A stretch of 64,000 bases of DNA, taken from NCBI RefSeq assembly GCF_012933505.1, contig NZ_JABBNB010000007.1, positions 1 to 64,000 of the forward strand, read 5' to 3'. Under the pieces are notes generated by a model. It was not told where the DNA came from. It was given only the letters and a program-made list of their open reading frames with translations, and did no database searches. The translations under genes were made by a program, and so were the position numbers. Positions within the stretch are counted from its first letter, which is position 1; each line of letters begins with the position of its first letter. Positions 55,759 to 63,710 of this stretch are shown here, piece after piece. The DNA is from Gordonia asplenii (GTDB taxonomy: Bacteria; Actinomycetota; Actinomycetes; Mycobacteriales; Mycobacteriaceae).

Positions 55759-56527
55759 TGAGCCACCGGTCCCCATCTCGTTTCAAGGTGATCTTCACCC
55801 GGGACTGGTAGGCGATCCCGTCCGGCTCCGCCGCCGACAGGTCGGGCACCTTGACCGTCTGATCCAGGGTGACCAGAACGACCGCCTTGGTTGCCGAAAG
55901 CGATTCCAGCCCTGCATATTTCGACACCGCCTTCGACGTTCCCTTGGCATTCGCGTTGCCCTTGCGGGCGTCCTGCGACGACGCGATGTACGAGTCGGCG
56001 AACGACGGCGTCGAAATGTCTCGGATACGCCGATCCAGGTCGGCGTAGTTGTCCGGGTCGTAGGTGCCGATCGCGGCGGCATAGTCGCGCGCGGTGTCCA
56101 TCGCCTGCTTTCCGAACTGCGACGACGGTCCGGCCTGCGCCAATTGATCGCGTGCGTCGTAGTACCGGTACCCATAGAAGCCGGCCAGCGCAGCGAGCAC
56201 GATCACCGCTATCCCCAGTCCGCTGAGCAGCCCGACGACGACCCGGCGTCGACCCAACAGACCCGACTGGACCGCCTTCGGCGTCGACGCCAGCCTGCGC
56301 GGGACGCGATCGGCGGCGGAGTCGTCGTCGGTCGCTTCGTGTAACGCCGTTTCATCCGACTCGGCGCGATCGATAGCGTCAGGGTCGTCGGACTCCGTCA
56401 CCTTCCCCTTCGCCTTCGCGGCCTTTGCCTCGGCGTCGGCCCTCGCTTTGGCGCGATTCGCACGGTTCTCGGCGAGGAAGTCGTCGGCGTCGGGCGGCGT
56501 CGGATCGGTGGGGGCCATGGCGACCAA
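55736..56527 (-). CDS. Mce-associated membrane protein
   Basis: 263 aa. N-terminal charged region with an Ala/Lys/Glu coiled-coil-like stretch (about 15-50), one transmembrane helix (about 105-130, VVVGLLSGLGIAVIVLAALAGFYGY), and an extracytoplasmic NTF2-like domain ending in VKITLKRDGDRWLISDLETV, typical of Mas proteins that stabilise Mce lipid transporters. No Mce subunit is in this window. It sits beside fadD5 and other mce1-flank-type genes. The C-terminus overlaps the tandem TetR gene. Confidence 0.8.
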   Translation of the reverse strand: MVAMAPTDPTPPDADDFLAENRANRAKARADAEAKAAKAKGKVTESDDPDAIDRAESDETALHEATDDDSAADRVPRRLASTPKAVQSGLLGRRRVVVGLLSGLGIAVIVLAALAGFYGYRYYDARDQLAQAGPSSQFGKQAMDTARDYAAAIGTYDPDNYADLDRRIRDISTPSFADSYIASSQDARKGNANAKGTSKAVSKYAGLESLSATKAVVLVTLDQTVKVPDLSAAEPDGIAYQSRVKITLKRDGDRWLISDLETV

Positions 56528-56723
56528 TGTAGCGAGCGGCCTCCTCCTCGCCCGCGATGCCCTGTTCCTCAGTCGCGCGATTCAACCGGGTCGATTGGCG
56601 CAGCATGCACGGGAGCCCATCAGCATTCGAACAGAATGACCAGGCGTTTTGTAGTCTGCGCGGTCAATGCGCTAGAGTCTGTTCTCGGTCCAAGCGAGTG
56701 ATTCACTCCCGGGCCGCGAGCAA

Positions 56724-56796
56724 TCCCCCGTAGCTCAATTGGCAGAGCATTCGACTGTTAATCGAACGGTTACTGGTTCGAGTCCAGTCGGGGGAG
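56724..56796 (+). tRNA. tRNA-Asn (anticodon GTT)
   Basis: Complete cloverleaf: acceptor TCCCCCG/CGGGGGA, anticodon loop CTGTTAA with GTT, T-loop TTCGAGT, discriminator G, encoded CCA at 56797-56799. 73 nt. Confidence 0.97.
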
Positions 56797-56801
56797 CCAA
56801 G

Positions 56802-56826
56802 AAACCCGCTGGTGACAGCGGGTTTT
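56802..56826 (+). terminator. rho-independent terminator of tRNA-Asn
   Basis: AAACCCGCT / AGCGGGTTT stem, 6-nt loop, followed by TTCTTC. It starts 5 nt after the tRNA discriminator base. Confidence 0.9.
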
Positions 56827-56857
56827 CTTCGTTTCTGACCCGCCGATACATTACAGG

Positions 56858-57055
56858 CTAGGCCGCGCCTGGATACGGAGCGAGCACTTGGCCGACGATC
56901 GTCAACCGCAAGCCCACAAGAGCGACCACAGTACTCCAAAAGACTTCCGTCTTAGCTGCGAAATCGGCGCTCCGCAACGCGCTCTCAGGCTGCTCCCTCG
57001 CCTCGACAGCCACTGCGTCCACACGGCTCGACAACGCCGTGACGTCGCGTTTCAA
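56858..57055 (-). CDS. small hypothetical protein, helix plus membrane segment
   Basis: 65 aa from a TTG start that shares bases with the upstream stop (TTGA), so translation would be coupled. Residues 1-30 look amphipathic and coiled-coil-like (ALSSRVDAVAVEAREQ); residues about 37-58 are one hydrophobic helix. No recognised family. It may be the second part of a two-gene membrane module with the preceding ORF. Base composition is lower in GC than neighbours, compatible with acquired DNA. Confidence 0.35.
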   Translation of the reverse strand: MKRDVTALSSRVDAVAVEAREQPESALRSADFAAKTEVFWSTVVALVGLRLTIVGQVLAPYPGAA

Positions 57056-57363
57056 TGCGTCGTCGTGATCGCAAGATCAGCAATGGCTTTCGACTGGTCC
57101 GACAGTACGTCCCAGATCCGAGTCAGCTGCTGTGCGGTGTCGGTTTCCCGAGGTGGTCGCGAGAAGACTGACCCGGCACCTGCAGCAACAATCACTCCGG
57201 CAGCGTCGAGTTGGACGTTGACATTCCTTCGACGCCGATGAATCCAACTAGGCAGAATTTCGGGTAGCACATCAGCGACTGTCCACTGTAGATATCCGAG
57301 TCCCAGCAAAGTAGCGAACGATCCGGCGATCTGAAGACCTGTAGCAACAGCTGAAAGAACCAT
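57052..57363 (-). CDS. small hypothetical membrane protein
   Basis: 103 aa. An N-terminal hydrophobic helix (AVATGLQIAGSFATLLGLGYLQW), a basic RRRR patch, a second hydrophobic stretch (GVIVAAGAGSV) and a helical C-terminus (IWDVLSDQSKAIADLAI). Not recognised. It lies just past tRNA-Asn, in a low-GC stretch whose codon use differs from the surrounding genes, and is coupled to the 65-aa ORF downstream. Confidence 0.45.
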   Translation of the reverse strand: MVLSAVATGLQIAGSFATLLGLGYLQWTVADVLPEILPSWIHRRRRNVNVQLDAAGVIVAAGAGSVFSRPPRETDTAQQLTRIWDVLSDQSKAIADLAITTTH

Positions 57364-57543
57364 TCACCCATTCTCCCGTAAGGTTGGCAGGCCATCGGGC
57401 CCGCCATGACTCGATCCCTGCATCGTCTCAGCGATGCGGACAGCCGCGCCCCGCACGAGTGCTTTCGATCACTCCAACCTACGATCCGCAATCTGTTCAT
57501 TAGAATAACAAATATTGAATGTACGGTGGGCGGAGATCAGACA

Positions 57544-57642
57544 GTGGAACCCTGGTGGATATTGGCGGCGTTGGCCGCGCTGGAGGTGATCGGACTGATC
57601 ATCAACTTCCTCGCGCGAATCACCGGACGACGGCCGCGCTGA
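57544..57642 (+). CDS. very small membrane protein
   Basis: 32 aa from GTG 57544, preceded by GGCGGAG about 7 bp upstream. One hydrophobic helix (WWILAALAALEVIGLIINFLA) followed by a basic tail (RITGRRPR), typical of single-pass microproteins. Not recognised; call depends on composition and the ribosome site only. The preceding 57364-57543 shows no other gene. Confidence 0.35.
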   Translation: MEPWWILAALAALEVIGLIINFLARITGRRPR

Positions 57643-57646
57643 GGAC

Positions 57647-58135
57647 TCACAGTCCTCGCACAAAGCACTCGTCCACGTGTACCAGCCCGCCCTGCCCGAC
57701 GTCTTCGCGCACCCGACCGTCGCGCGTCCATCCCTGCGCTGCATAGAACCTGGCCGCGCGGTCGTTGCCGCGCAGTGCCCACAACTCGGCCCTGGCGAAC
57801 CCGGCGTCGCGTAGGTGCCGGACGGCCGCGTCGAGCAGGTTGGCACCGATTCCACTCCCCCAGCGCGCCGGTTCCACGTACAGCGCCCACACCTCGCCCA
57901 CCTCGCCGACCGTCGACACCGTCGCCAGCCCGACGACGGTGTCGCCGTCGACGGCCAGCGTCGTCGCCGGGCTCGCCACGTCGAAGGTGTAGCGCCGCGC
58001 CCAGACCCCCGGATCGAGGGCGGTGAGGTAGTCGTCGGGCATGAGCCCCGCGTAGCCGATCTGCCAGGCCCGGACGTGAACTCGCGCGACGTCGAGTGCG
58101 TCGTCGGGCACGGCTCTGCGCAAAGTGATCGCCAT
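57647..58135 (-). CDS. GNAT-family N-acetyltransferase
   Basis: 162 aa from ATG 58135. GNAT fold with the acetyl-CoA loop VEPARWGSGIGANLLDAAVRHL and the terminal ALRGNDRAARFYAAQGW. N-terminus ITLRRAVPDDALDVARVHVRAWQIGYAGLMPDDYL resembles acetyltransferases acting on amines or ribosomal proteins. Substrate unknown. Divergent from the SARP-like regulator. Confidence 0.85.
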   Translation of the reverse strand: MAITLRRAVPDDALDVARVHVRAWQIGYAGLMPDDYLTALDPGVWARRYTFDVASPATTLAVDGDTVVGLATVSTVGEVGEVWALYVEPARWGSGIGANLLDAAVRHLRDAGFARAELWALRGNDRAARFYAAQGWTRDGRVREDVGQGGLVHVDECFVRGL

Positions 58136-58233
58136 CACCCAACCGTAGGCCGCCGTCGCGTCGACGGGCACGCAGAATCGGACTTCTTTCACCACACCGC
58201 TCATCGGGAGTGACCGGCGGGTAAATAAGTACC

Positions 58234-61200
58234 GTGACCAACTACCGAATCCTGGGCGTCATCGAAGCCGACGACGCCGGTTCGGCTCTTGCGCTCGGTG
58301 GCCCCAAACAACGCTGCCTGCTCGCCGTGCTCCTCAACGCGGCGGGCAGGGTCGTGCCCACCGACGTGGTGATCGACGCTCTCTGGGGCGATGGACCGCC
58401 CGCAAAGGCCTCCGTTTCGCTTCGTGCGTATACGTCGAACCTGCGCCAGATCCTCCATGCGGGCACTCGGCTGGAGTCAAAGTCCTATGGCTACCGGCTC
58501 ACGCCCGCCGCCGACGACACGATCGACGTCGAGGTGTTCGAGGCCGCGGTCGCACGCGGCCGGGCCGCGCTGGCTGCCGGACGCAGCGCGGACGCTGCGA
58601 CGGCGCTCACCGAGGCGCTGCGCCTGTGGCGTGGCCTTCCGTTCGGCGAGTTCGGTGACCTGACGGTGTTTCGGCCCACTGTCGACCGCACCAACGCGTT
58701 GCGGGACAACGCGATTGAAGCCCGTTTCGACGCGCTGCTGCAGTCCGGCCAGGCGGTCGACGTGATCGGCGACCTCGAAGCCGCAGTAGCCGAATCCCCG
58801 CTGCAAGAACGCCTGTGGGGGCACCTCATGGTGGCGTTGCACCGCGCCGGGCGGACCGGCGACGCACTCGCCTGCTACGACCGAGTCCGCACCGTGCTCG
58901 ACGCCGAACTGGGCACCGGGCCGGGCGAAGGACTGCGCCGAATCTTCGCACAAATCAACCGCCCGCAAGCGGCGCCGGTACTGCCTCCGACGGTGGCACC
59001 ACGAGGTCCGAGTCCGTTCGTCGGGCGCGACGCCCAGCGCGCCGACCTCGATGCCGCGGCCGCCGGCGCCCTGACCGGCAGCGGCGGTCTGATGCTTCTT
59101 ACGGGTGCCAGCGGAATCGGAAAGACCCAACTCGCACAAAGTCTTTGGGACCGACGACCCGACGGTCTCGATGCCGTCTGGGCGTCACACCCCGCGCACG
59201 CGGGTGTCCCGGCACTCTGGACGTGGATTCAAGTGATCCGCGACGCCGGCGCATACCACGATTGCGCTGTCCGTACGCACATATGTCACCGGTATCCAGG
59301 TGCCGTCGCCGCGCTGGTCCCCGAATGGCTATCGGGGACAACGCAACCGCCCGCGGCGTCGGGGTTCGCACTGGCCGACGGCGTGGTCGGCATACTGCGG
59401 ACGCTCGCGGCCACGCGGCCGTTGCTCATCGTCCTCGACGACCTGCACGCCGCCGACGCCGAGTCTCTCGACGTCGTGCAGCTGCTCAAACCACAGCTGC
59501 ATCGCCTGTCGATTCTCGTTGTCGCGACGTGGACGATGTACGGCCCCGACCGCCCCGTCGAGCCCGAACACCTTGCCGCACTGCGCATGTCGAATTCGAC
59601 GTCGATTCCGTTGCACGGCCTCGACCACGATGAGACCGCCGCATTGCTGCGCAGCTTCGGCGCGTCGGCATCGGCGCAGACGGTCGAGCGACTGAGGGCG
59701 CACACCGGCGGCAATCCGTTCTTCCTGCGCGAGGTCGTCCGGAGCGTGGGCGCCGACTTGACCGCCAACCGCACGCTGAGCGTGTCCGACGCGGCGATCG
59801 ACGTCGTCGGTGCACGATTACGCCGACTCGACGATTCCGTCGGCGACCTGCTGGTGATCGCCGCGGTCATCGGACCGCAGTTCGACGTCACCGCACTCGC
59901 CGACGTCGCCGACCTCCCCGTCACCGCCGTCCACCGACTTCTGCGATCTGCCTACGACGCCGGAATCATCGATGAAATCCCCAGCGCGCCGGCTGCTTTC
60001 ACCTTCTGTCACGCAATAATGTGCGACGCCGTGCTCGCCGCTGCGTCGACTGTCGACCGCATGCGCGCGCATTCCCGTGCCGCGCAACGACATCCGCAGA
60101 CCATCTCGCCGGTCGCCTACGAGGCGGCGATCGCCACCGCCGACCACGCGTGGCGTGCGGGCAGCGAACTCGACGCCGAAGTCGCGCTGGAATTGCACGA
60201 GAACGCGATCAACACCGCGCTGCATCGCTCGGCTTATGCCGACATCGAGACCACCACCCGACATGCGCTGCAGGTCTGCGCGCGAATCCCACGCAAACCC
60301 GAGATGCTCGATCGCCAGGCAACGCTGTGGCTCCACCTCGCCGGGGCCAATGCGATTCGGCACGGTCACGGGAGCACGGAGTTCCTCGACGCCATCGGCC
60401 ATGCGGTTGAGATCGGTGAATTCTCTTCCGGCCGAAACTATTTCGGTGCGATCGCGGCACAGTGCCAGGTGATGTGCGGGCAGGGCCGGATCGCCGAGGC
60501 GCGAGCGATCGTCGATGCGTTGGCCGGGCAAGAGAGCGTCGCATCCTCGGATGCCGGCCTCGCGTTGCTCTTCTGCCGAGTCATGGTCGAAGGCCTCGCC
60601 GGCGACTATCGAGGCGCCCTGGCAGCGGGCGAAGACCTGTTGGCCCGTTATCCGGTTCCAGATACCGTCACCGATCCGCTGCACTTCTTCCATCCCCGGG
60701 TGCACTGCTTTGCCGCCGCCGCACACGCCAATCTCGGTGAAGTCGCCGAGGCCCGCGAAAGTTGCCGCCGCGCACTGGAAGTGGCGCGTTCGCGGGGCGA
60801 CGTGTTCAACATCCTCGCCGCGCAGGTGACGACGGTCGAGGTCGACGCAATGGTGGGCATGCGACCGACCACGATCGACGAGGCCGCCGCCGTCGCACAT
60901 GCGCTGATCGCGGCGGGCGCACCGCAATGGGCCGCCTGCGCCCAGATGGTGGAGGCGTGGGCACGCTGCCTCGCCGTCGACGCCGCACTCGACACGGCCG
61001 CTGCGGCCGCCGAAGCGTACGACACGTATGTCTTCGACGGCAGTTCGGCCATGACCCCCTATTTTCTCGTGCTGCGCGCCGACATCGAGGCCCGGTGCGG
61101 ACGCATCGCGTCGGCGGAAGCGCTGCTGCACCAAGCCGAGTCCGTCGCCCAGTCCACCGGCGAACATGCTTGGGACCCAATGATTTCCGCGCGACGCGCC

Positions 61201-61239
61201 CAGGTCGCGTCGACGCCGGACACTCCTTCACGCCGTTGA
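58234..61239 (+). CDS. SARP/AfsR-type regulator with BTAD, AAA ATPase and helical repeats
   Basis: 1001 aa. OmpR-type winged helix (about 1-90, GGPKQRCLLAVLLNAAGRVVPTDVVIDALWG), bacterial transcriptional activator domain (about 95-245), an ATPase with P-loop GASGIGKTQ near residue 290 and Walker B-like LLIVLDDLHAAD, then about 500 residues of TPR-like helices. Such STAND-type regulators switch on antibiotic or adhesion/catabolic genes after ATP and ligand binding. No biosynthetic cluster is adjacent within the window, so the target is unknown. GTG 58234. Confidence 0.9.
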   Translation: MTNYRILGVIEADDAGSALALGGPKQRCLLAVLLNAAGRVVPTDVVIDALWGDGPPAKASVSLRAYTSNLRQILHAGTRLESKSYGYRLTPAADDTIDVEVFEAAVARGRAALAAGRSADAATALTEALRLWRGLPFGEFGDLTVFRPTVDRTNALRDNAIEARFDALLQSGQAVDVIGDLEAAVAESPLQERLWGHLMVALHRAGRTGDALACYDRVRTVLDAELGTGPGEGLRRIFAQINRPQAAPVLPPTVAPRGPSPFVGRDAQRADLDAAAAGALTGSGGLMLLTGASGIGKTQLAQSLWDRRPDGLDAVWASHPAHAGVPALWTWIQVIRDAGAYHDCAVRTHICHRYPGAVAALVPEWLSGTTQPPAASGFALADGVVGILRTLAATRPLLIVLDDLHAADAESLDVVQLLKPQLHRLSILVVATWTMYGPDRPVEPEHLAALRMSNSTSIPLHGLDHDETAALLRSFGASASAQTVERLRAHTGGNPFFLREVVRSVGADLTANRTLSVSDAAIDVVGARLRRLDDSVGDLLVIAAVIGPQFDVTALADVADLPVTAVHRLLRSAYDAGIIDEIPSAPAAFTFCHAIMCDAVLAAASTVDRMRAHSRAAQRHPQTISPVAYEAAIATADHAWRAGSELDAEVALELHENAINTALHRSAYADIETTTRHALQVCARIPRKPEMLDRQATLWLHLAGANAIRHGHGSTEFLDAIGHAVEIGEFSSGRNYFGAIAAQCQVMCGQGRIAEARAIVDALAGQESVASSDAGLALLFCRVMVEGLAGDYRGALAAGEDLLARYPVPDTVTDPLHFFHPRVHCFAAAAHANLGEVAEARESCRRALEVARSRGDVFNILAAQVTTVEVDAMVGMRPTTIDEAAAVAHALIAAGAPQWAACAQMVEAWARCLAVDAALDTAAAAAEAYDTYVFDGSSAMTPYFLVLRADIEARCGRIASAEALLHQAESVAQSTGEHAWDPMISARRAQVASTPDTPSRR

Positions 61240-61385
61240 GCGCGCCGTCACGACCGGCATCGACCCGGCGAACTTCGACGCCGCGGTCGGCGATCGCGCA
61301 GTCGAGCAGCGCTTACGCCGCTTCGTCGAGGTCACTCGGCGACCCAGGCCTCACGTCACCGCAGCGGCGCTGTCCGTCGTCGGCC

Positions 61386-62089
61386 TCAGAACGAGATCTT
61401 CGTCTGCTCATCGATGGCGTCGGCGGCAGCCTGCAGCGCCGATGCCTGATCTTCATTGCTCGTCGCGTTGAACTGCAGCACGTAGACAGCGTCGGTGCCC
61501 TTGATCACCACGGTCTGCTGCGCGGTGACCGCGGTCATCCCCTCCAGGTTGTACGTTCCCGCGATCTTGTAAGCGGGGTATCCGGACAGTTTCCCGGTCG
61601 TGCCAGTGCCGATCTGGTTGAACTGCGGAAGGTTCTTCATCTCGCCACCGGCGATATCGATGAGTTTCTGGGCGTCGACATCGCCGGTCAGTTTCGACAA
61701 GATGCCGATGATATTGGCGGTGTAACTCGCCCCTTGTGAACCGGGACCGGTGTAGACGATGGCCCCGGCGGCATAGTTCGGTGTCTTATCGCCGGCGTCG
61801 GCCCAGCCGGTGGGGATCGGCAGGTCGATCTTGGGCGCACCGTCCTGTCCCGGCTTGACCTCGGTCTCGGTGATGCCATGGGACTTGATGTAGCTGGCGA
61901 TCGTCTCGTTGGGACCGGTCGCCGAGTCGACGGTGCGCGGCGTCAGTTTGGACGCGCTCACCGACGTACTCGTCGACGTCGACGAGCTCGCCGTCGACGA
62001 CTTGTCAGAACTGCACGCGCCGAGTGTCAGGACTAGAGCGACGCCGCGGCCGCCGCGATCTGAGTGCGCGCGGGGGCAGAAATTCGCAT
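61386..62089 (-). CDS. LpqN/LpqT-family lipoprotein with an apparent frameshift in the signal peptide
   Basis: The body (about 61386-62045) is an LpqN-type lipoprotein: lipobox LTLGAC, Ser/Thr-rich linker, then IASYIKSHGITETEVKPGQDGAPKIDLPIPTGWADAG. The in-frame sequence upstream of the lipobox has no start codon. A start with a strong GAGGAGG site (ATG 62089) opens a normal n-region, MRISAPARTQIAAAAA, but in another frame that hits TAG at about 62033-62035. One extra base in the GC-run near 62040-62055 would join both into a perfect lipoprotein signal. Either a sequencing/assembly error or a true loss of function. Confidence 0.7.
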
Positions 62090-62315
62090 GACTCCTCCTC
62101 GCCGCCGTAGCGGGTTCGGTTGTTTCAGGCCGCGGACGGGATCGTCGCGCGGGTGAGAGCAAAGTACTGATCCGCCGTTGGAAAATCGTTGGAACATGAT
62201 TGGCGACGTATCCAACAACCACCTCCGCCCCGCAGCCCACATGGCCGAGCCCGCCCCCTCGCTGCCGAGCGCCGACAAACCACACCGCCGAAACTGCGAC
62301 GTCCCCGCTCCCCCA

Positions 62316-62405
62316 GGCCTGGATCCACCGATGACACCGCCTCCGCTGGTTGAGCCGGTCCGAGGCGCTAGCCGAGGTCCGTGTCGAAACCACGGTGACA
62401 CAACA
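62316..62405 (-). repeat. dispersed intergenic repeat, copy in inverted orientation
   Basis: On the minus strand it reads TGTCACCGTGGTTTCGACACGG..., then CGGCTCAACCAGCG and ATCGGTGGATCCAGGCC. It matches the copy at 62522-62609 and, less well, 49602-49677. No coding function seen. Confidence 0.75.
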
Positions 62406-62521
62406 GATTACGCGCGACGGTTCTCTCGCGTTCCGACCGTGGTGATCATCTCCAGTCGTGCACCCAACAGGTGCATTCGGCGGTTGGGCTGTCCTGGTTT
62501 GCATCGACTCAGCGAAATTCG

Positions 62522-62609
62522 TTGTCTCACCGTGGTTTCGACACGCTCGTCGCTAACGCTCCTCACGGCTCAACCAGCGAAAAGGGTCCACCATCGGTGG
62601 ATCCAGGCC
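62522..62609 (+). repeat. dispersed intergenic repeat, direct copy
   Basis: Begins TTGTCTCACCGTGGTTTCGAC and ends ATCGGTGGATCCAGGCC. Forms an outward-facing inverted pair with 62316-62405, separated by 116 bp of non-coding DNA. Confidence 0.75.
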
Positions 62610-62747
62610 GAAGCCGAAGCGAGCTCGCGAGCTTCGGTGTAACGTCCCCGCTCCCCGAGTGCCGAAGCGAGCTCGCGAGCTTCGGTGTAACGAGGGGCGC
62701 TCCCCGAGTGCCGAAGGGAGCTCGCGAGCTTCGGTGTATCGAGGGGC
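62610..62747 (+). repeat. palindromic 49-bp tandem repeat (three units)
   Basis: A partial unit at 62610-62648, then full units at 62649-62697 and 62698-62747. Each contains CCGAAGCGAGCTCGCGAGCTTCGG, a GC-rich palindrome, flanked by CGCTCCCC and GAGGGGC. Shares sequence with the last unit at 49338-49386 and the hairpin at 25777-25808. The remaining DNA of 62090-63001 shows no gene. Confidence 0.8.
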
Positions 62748-63001
62748 ACGCCACCCACTGGACTGTGGCTGGGGAACGGTTCGCGTCGACATCCACTACG
62801 CCGCACCGACAATCGACTTGCGCGGTGCGCTACGGTGGTTCGGTGACCATCCAGCGATTCGAGGAGGTGGTCGGCGCGTCGTGCGCCGCCACCAGATGAC
62901 CGCGCTCCGCAGCCGATCCAGGTGATCGGCCGCGTCGTCGTACCTCGATTCCTTGACGCAGCCAGCCGCTTCGTCCCACAGCTATTCAGGATGGTTCTTT
63001 C

Positions 63002-63493
63002 ATGCGCGCATTCAGTCAATCCGAAATCCTCGCGGCCTTCACCGGCGCGACCCGCAGCGAGGTCAAGCGAGTCACCTTCCCGGAGAACTTCAACGAGGTC
63101 GACTTCGACCGTCTCGAGTTCTTCGGCTGGCGCGACCGCAAGATCCCTCGCCGTTCGTATGTCGTCGTCGACGCCGAAAGTGGGCCTGTCGCACTGCTTT
63201 TGACTCGCGCGGAGGCCAAGCCGCGTGGTCGAGCGATGTGCTCGTGGTGCAACGACGTCAACCTGACCAACGAGGCCGTCCTGTACACGGTGCGGCGGGC
63301 CGGCGCGGCAGGACGCCGCGGCGCGACCCTGGGCGCATTGGTGTGCGACAACTTCGGCTGCTCCAAGAATGCGCGACAGCTGCCGCCCGCGTTCCACAAG
63401 GGCACCGACCTCGATGCCGTGCGCGCCGAACGGATCGCCGATCTTCGACGCCGGGTCACCGCCTTCGCCGCCGAGGTGTGCTCCGAGGCGTAG
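63002..63493 (+). CDS. FBP-domain (EF-G-binding, treble-clef zinc finger) protein
   Basis: 163 aa. Four-Cys zinc finger CSWCNDVN...CDNFGCSKNARQ (about residues 80-125) typical of the C-terminal domain of fusidic-acid-resistance FusB/C-type proteins, which bind elongation factor G and release it from stalled ribosomes. The N-terminal part is the short actinobacterial form. A ribosome-related role is likely; fusidic acid resistance itself is not established for this branch. ATG 63002. Confidence 0.8.
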   Translation: MRAFSQSEILAAFTGATRSEVKRVTFPENFNEVDFDRLEFFGWRDRKIPRRSYVVVDAESGPVALLLTRAEAKPRGRAMCSWCNDVNLTNEAVLYTVRRAGAAGRRGATLGALVCDNFGCSKNARQLPPAFHKGTDLDAVRAERIADLRRRVTAFAAEVCSEA

Positions 63494-63527
63494 AGGCGTA
63501 GAGGGTTGACCGACGCATTTCCAACGG

Positions 63528-63601
63528 TGGGGCGACCGGGGCTCGAACCCGGGACCAGCGGATTATGAGTCCGCGGCTCTAACCAACTGAGCTATCGCCC
63601 C
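63528..63601 (-). tRNA. tRNA with CAT anticodon (elongator Met, or Ile2)
   Basis: Cloverleaf on the minus strand: acceptor GGGGCGA/TCGCCCC, anticodon loop CTCATAA, T-loop TTCGAGC, discriminator A; the CCA is not fully encoded (ACCG follows). 74 nt. CTCATAA occurs in both elongator tRNA-Met and lysidine-modified tRNA-Ile2; the sequence alone does not decide. Confidence 0.9.
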
Positions 63602-63710
63602 GCGCCCGAGGTCATCGGGCGATCTTAGTGTACCGGCCCGCTTTTCGGGGCCGACGTGCGCTTGCGGGTGGGCGACGTGAGACAGTGGCCGGCACGTCGC
63701 CCACCTGGCG

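Noticed and set aside
57192-57500. 102-aa minus-strand frame overlapping the 103-aa membrane ORF
   Set aside because: Cys/Trp-rich, no ribosome site, and out of frame with the more protein-like ORF at 57052-57363.
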